From an uncultured Prevotella sp. (GTDB taxonomy: Bacteria > Bacteroidota > Bacteroidia > Bacteroidales > Bacteroidaceae), in contig URLQ01000137.1 in assembly GCA_900548745.1 (NCBI GenBank), forward strand, positions 1 through 7,490: 7,490 nt of DNA. The letters are read 5' to 3'. The number at the start of each line of letters is the position of its first letter. The first letter of the stretch is position 1. The translations under genes were made by a program, and so were the position numbers. The notes beneath the pieces were generated by a model. The model did no database searches, was not told where the DNA came from, and was given only the letters and a program-made list of their open reading frames with translations. Positions 6,023-7,490 of this stretch are shown here, piece after piece.

Positions 6023-6050
6023 CCCTACCTTATTATATATAGGGTAGGGA
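6022..6050 (-). promoter_or_regulatory. hairpin touching the cstA start codon
   Basis: TCCCTACC (6022-6029) is the exact reverse complement of GGTAGGGA (6043-6050), with a 13-base AT-rich centre. In the minus-strand transcript the 3' arm (GGUAGGGA) holds the only purine-rich ribosome-binding-like sequence before the start codon, and its last base is the A of the ATG at 6022. Folding would hide initiation at this ATG. It could act as a translational switch, an RNA processing site or a protein-binding dyad. If translation really starts at 5989, it is just a leader hairpin. Confidence 0.55.
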
Positions 6051-6078
6051 CGGAGTATATGTGGCTTACAGATAATTC

Positions 6079-6816
6079 TTAGATGAATCCCTGTCGCTTC
6101 AAAGTGTCAAGCATTGTGGCAGACATGGCTTCGTTGTCTTTCTTGGTATATCTGATATCGGTAAAGACTTGTGCCAATGTCTCTTTGTTGTTTATCTTGA
6201 TGAACTCCTTGTTTTCCGGCAGCTCCTCTTTCTCTGTATAGTATTTGTCGATAAGCTCTGGTGTGTAGTCGGTATACGTCTCGTTGTGTACGATACTTTC
6301 GAGAGGCAGTCGATCGGTGAGAGGTGGATTCTCGTCTGGCCATCCAAGGGTGATGGTAGCTACAGGCATCACGAGCTTAGGCAGATGGAGAGTGTCGATT
6401 ATCGATTGTGGATTATAAACCGTTGTTCCAAGGAAGCAGTAGCCCAGTCCTTCCTCGTCGGCAAGGTTACAGAATGTCTGGGTATAAAGCAGAGCATCTG
6501 TTGCTGCATTGAGGAAAGACAGAATGTTGTCGTATCCGGGATTTCCTTTTCTGCAGTCAGCCCATTTTGTAGTACGGTTGAAGTCAGCACATATTGTAAG
6601 TACGACAGGAGCTTGTGTCACCATCGGCTGGTTGAAATGTGCGGGTGCAAGTTTCTTTTTCATTTCTTCAGAGCGGGTCACCACCACACTGTATAGCTGT
6701 AGGTTTCCCATTGTCTGTGTTCGCATTGCTTCGTCGAGCAGCCTGTTCAGCAGTTCGTCTGTTACAGGTTTCGCTGAATATTTTCTTATTGTCTTTCTTG
6801 TATTGATAGATTTCAT
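6079..6816 (-). CDS. NfsA-like FMN-dependent nitroreductase family protein
   Basis: This 245-residue soluble protein is close in length to NfsA/FRP-type flavin reductases (about 240), which use NAD(P)H and FMN to reduce nitro compounds, quinones or flavin. The N-terminus, TRKTIRKYSAKPV (6-18), is the nitroreductase signature that contacts FMN phosphate. QTMGNLQLYSVVV (34-46) follows the usual (S)xNxQxW/Y region. The middle carries a DALLYTQTFCNLADEEGLGYCFLG helix and loop (107-130). TLGWPDENPP (156-165) and RLPLESIVHNETY (169-181) are the NfsA-type segment that ends the core. The C-terminal ~60 residues are charged and helical (TDIRYTKKD near 219-227), as in NfsA relatives. The natural substrate cannot be deduced. 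It has its own near-consensus promoter and a palindromic site in the leader, and is the first gene of the minus-strand run leading to cstA. Confidence 0.9.
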   Translation of the reverse strand: MKSINTRKTIRKYSAKPVTDELLNRLLDEAMRTQTMGNLQLYSVVVTRSEEMKKKLAPAHFNQPMVTQAPVVLTICADFNRTTKWADCRKGNPGYDNILSFLNAATDALLYTQTFCNLADEEGLGYCFLGTTVYNPQSIIDTLHLPKLVMPVATITLGWPDENPPLTDRLPLESIVHNETYTDYTPELIDKYYTEKEELPENKEFIKINNKETLAQVFTDIRYTKKDNEAMSATMLDTLKRQGFI

Positions 6817-6859
6817 AATATATATACTTTTATTCCTTTTGTTGTTTGTTGTATAAGAC

Positions 6860-6879
6860 TGTCATGTCGTGACATGACA
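6860..6879. promoter_or_regulatory. perfect palindromic operator candidate in the nitroreductase leader
   Basis: TGTCATGTC (6860-6868) and GACATGACA (6871-6879) are perfect 9-base inverted repeats separated by two bases. The site lies 13 bases downstream of the -7 box, so at roughly +8 to +27 of the transcript, a classic place for a repressor to block transcription. It is too short-looped to be a comfortable RNA hairpin and has no T-run. The regulator is unknown; nitroreductases are often under redox-responsive control, but nothing here identifies the protein. Confidence 0.65.
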
Positions 6880-6892
6880 TATATATATTATG

Positions 6893-6924
6893 CAAAAATA
6901 CTTCTTTTCCTTGACACCACCAAA
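6893..6924 (-). promoter_or_regulatory. nitroreductase promoter, Bacteroidetes type
   Basis: On the minus strand TTTG (6924-6921) and TATTTTTG (6900-6893) are separated by exactly 20 bases. Both match the Bacteroidetes -33 TTTG and -7 TAnnTTTG elements. Predicted transcription starts near 6886, giving a leader of about 70 bases that contains the palindrome at 6860-6879 and a weak AAGGAA ribosome-binding-like stretch. Confidence 0.75.
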
Positions 6925-7016
6925 TTTATCATCATGAAACCCTGTATGTAATTTAAGGCGGATTTGCAAGCATTCTCCCTAAACAACTGTTAAATATTAA
7001 CTGCTTTAAGTAATTT

Positions 7017-7256
7017 GTGGATTTGTTGTTCGTGATTGGAAACTTAATTTCTTATTTTTGTCTTATCAAATTTCTGAAATTATGCAATATAATTAGGATA
7101 AAAGAAGTCTTGGCTTCAAAAGGCATCAAGCAAACATGGCTTGCCGAAAAACTTGGCAAAACATATCGCACCGTGAATATGTATGCCGACAATGACGTGC
7201 AACCGCCAATCCCCGTGTTGTATGAAATCGCGGAAATGTTCTTCCAATGCACTTGA
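7017..7256 (+). CDS. short XRE-type helix-turn-helix protein, probably damaged
   Basis: From about 7092 the frame encodes a Bacteroidetes XRE-family DNA-binding domain: IRIKEVLASKGIKQTWLAEKLG, then KTYRTVNMYADND, then QPPIPVLYEIAEM. In relatives the protein begins about where IRIKEV lies (usually MNRIKEV), yet here that position is ATT, not ATG. An ATG at 7082 exists but is out of frame and hits a stop after four codons. The only in-frame ATG (7017) adds 25 odd residues (MDLLFVIGNLISYFCL...) and lies upstream of a possible -7 box (TATTTTTG, 7053-7060). The C-terminus is also abnormal: after EIAEM family members continue with an LxVDVxxLL-type end, but here FFQCT and a stop follow. The neighbouring frame (ALEDTLTEFK from about 7247) looks more protein-like. 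Both ends thus seem frameshifted, and it may be a pseudogene. Such small regulators often precede methyltransferase or toxin-antitoxin genes; none is visible here. Confidence 0.5.
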   Translation: MDLLFVIGNLISYFCLIKFLKLCNIIRIKEVLASKGIKQTWLAEKLGKTYRTVNMYADNDVQPPIPVLYEIAEMFFQCT

Positions 7257-7375
7257 AGATACGCTAACGGAGTTTAAGGTACAGAAATTGACTGGGCTTG
7301 TGTGGCGTGGGATGCTGACTTTCAAAAATAACATCCGTGTGCAGAATACCTATCTCCATGTCCCCAGAGAAAATA

Positions 7376-7409
7376 ATCTGTGTTCATCTGCGTAATCTGC
7401 GGGAGATTA
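7376..7409 (+). repeat. triple ATCTGYG repeat with adjoining hairpin
   Basis: ATCTGTG (7376-7382), ATCTGCG (7386-7392) and ATCTGCG (7395-7401) recur at 10- and 9-base spacing, roughly one helical turn each. The last unit overlaps a perfect small dyad, TAATCT (7393-7398) and AGATTA (7404-7409) around GCGGG. Phrases of this kind (ATCTGTGT, ATCTGCGGGA) recur from memory in intergenic regions of Bacteroidetes and other phyla; their function is not known to me. Confidence 0.55.
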
Positions 7410-7456
7410 ATACTATGAATAATCCTCGCGTGAAAAATATTTTTTTTGTTTTTTAT

Positions 7457-7472
7457 CTGTCATTCTGTCATT
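7457..7472 (+). repeat. tandem 8-mer CTGTCATT x2
   Basis: Two exact, adjacent CTGTCATT units follow a T-rich stretch near the right edge of the window. Direct repeats like this may be regulatory sites for a gene beyond 7490, or replication slippage. Confidence 0.5.
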
Positions 7473-7490
7473 TTATCATGTAACGCTCTG

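Larger units (their letters stand above)
7257..7490. other. tail of the window without a recognisable gene
   Basis: The frame after the XRE gene (to TAA at 7393) reads ALEDTLTEFKVQKLTGLVW and onward but shows no family motif. It may contain the frameshifted end of the XRE gene. The rest holds a triple ATCTGYG repeat with a small hairpin (7376-7409), T-rich DNA and a tandem 8-mer (7457-7472). A 22-codon frame (7415-7483) has no evident ribosome binding site and is probably not a gene. Confidence 0.45.

Noticed and set aside
6169..6696. 175-residue plus-strand frame opposite the nitroreductase
   Set aside because: Antisense shadow with no motif; the opposite strand encodes a full nitroreductase.
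7415..7483. 22-codon frame MNNPRVKNIF... near the right edge
   Set aside because: It is very short, made mostly of a T-run, with no evident ribosome binding site; a promoter or leader region is more likely.

Overview
The window looks like a chromosomal segment of a Bacteroidales gut or oral bacterium, most likely a Prevotella/Segatella relative. This rests on promoters of the Bacteroidetes type (TAnnTTTG at -7 with TTTG or similar about 20 bases upstream), the tail of a BspA-like leucine-rich-repeat surface protein with a Prevotella-style Ig-like module, an AAA_14/DUF4143 ATPase, and short ComEC and CstA forms known from this phylum. No rRNA, tRNA, CRISPR array or complete insertion sequence was seen.

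Bases 1-2422 are a gene graveyard. They begin with a 56-base repeat whose end forms a sharp junction with the headless 3' part of an LRR surface-protein gene (to 730). A short orphan C-terminal reading frame (805-906) follows, then a terminator hairpin usable from both strands (about 908-941). On the minus strand lie the last ~99 codons of a GNAT/FemAB-like acetyltransferase (961-1257) and a DUF4143 ATPase gene (1254-1900) that has lost its whole nucleotide-binding domain and carries a second, frame-shifting internal deletion. A ~520-base non-coding stretch (1901-2422) holds several inverted repeats and a second, direct copy of the 56-base repeat (2269-2324; 51 of 56 bases identical, all five differences transitions).

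Bases 2423-6816 are four intact genes, all on the minus strand: an NfsA-like FMN nitroreductase (6816-6079), CstA peptide/pyruvate transporter (6022-4508), ComEC DNA-uptake channel (4474-2891) and CrcB/Fluc fluoride channel (2809-2423). The nitroreductase has a near-consensus Bacteroidetes promoter followed by a perfect 9-base inverted repeat that is a good operator candidate. CstA begins at a hairpin that touches its start codon. ComEC follows CstA after 33 bases and is probably co-transcribed. CrcB has its own promoter, whose -7 box lies inside a perfect inverted repeat. The four functions (redox enzyme, carbon-starvation import, DNA uptake, fluoride export) do not form one pathway; this looks like ordinary core-genome neighbourhood.

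Bases 6931-7490 hold a short, damaged XRE-type helix-turn-helix gene (7017-7256) and an intergenic tail with a triple ATCTGYG repeat and a tandem 8-mer. The most interesting signal is the repeat pair around the LRR cassette and decayed genes: it could be the footprint of a recombination or mobile element that shuffles or has scrapped surface-protein genes. No complete new system is visible.
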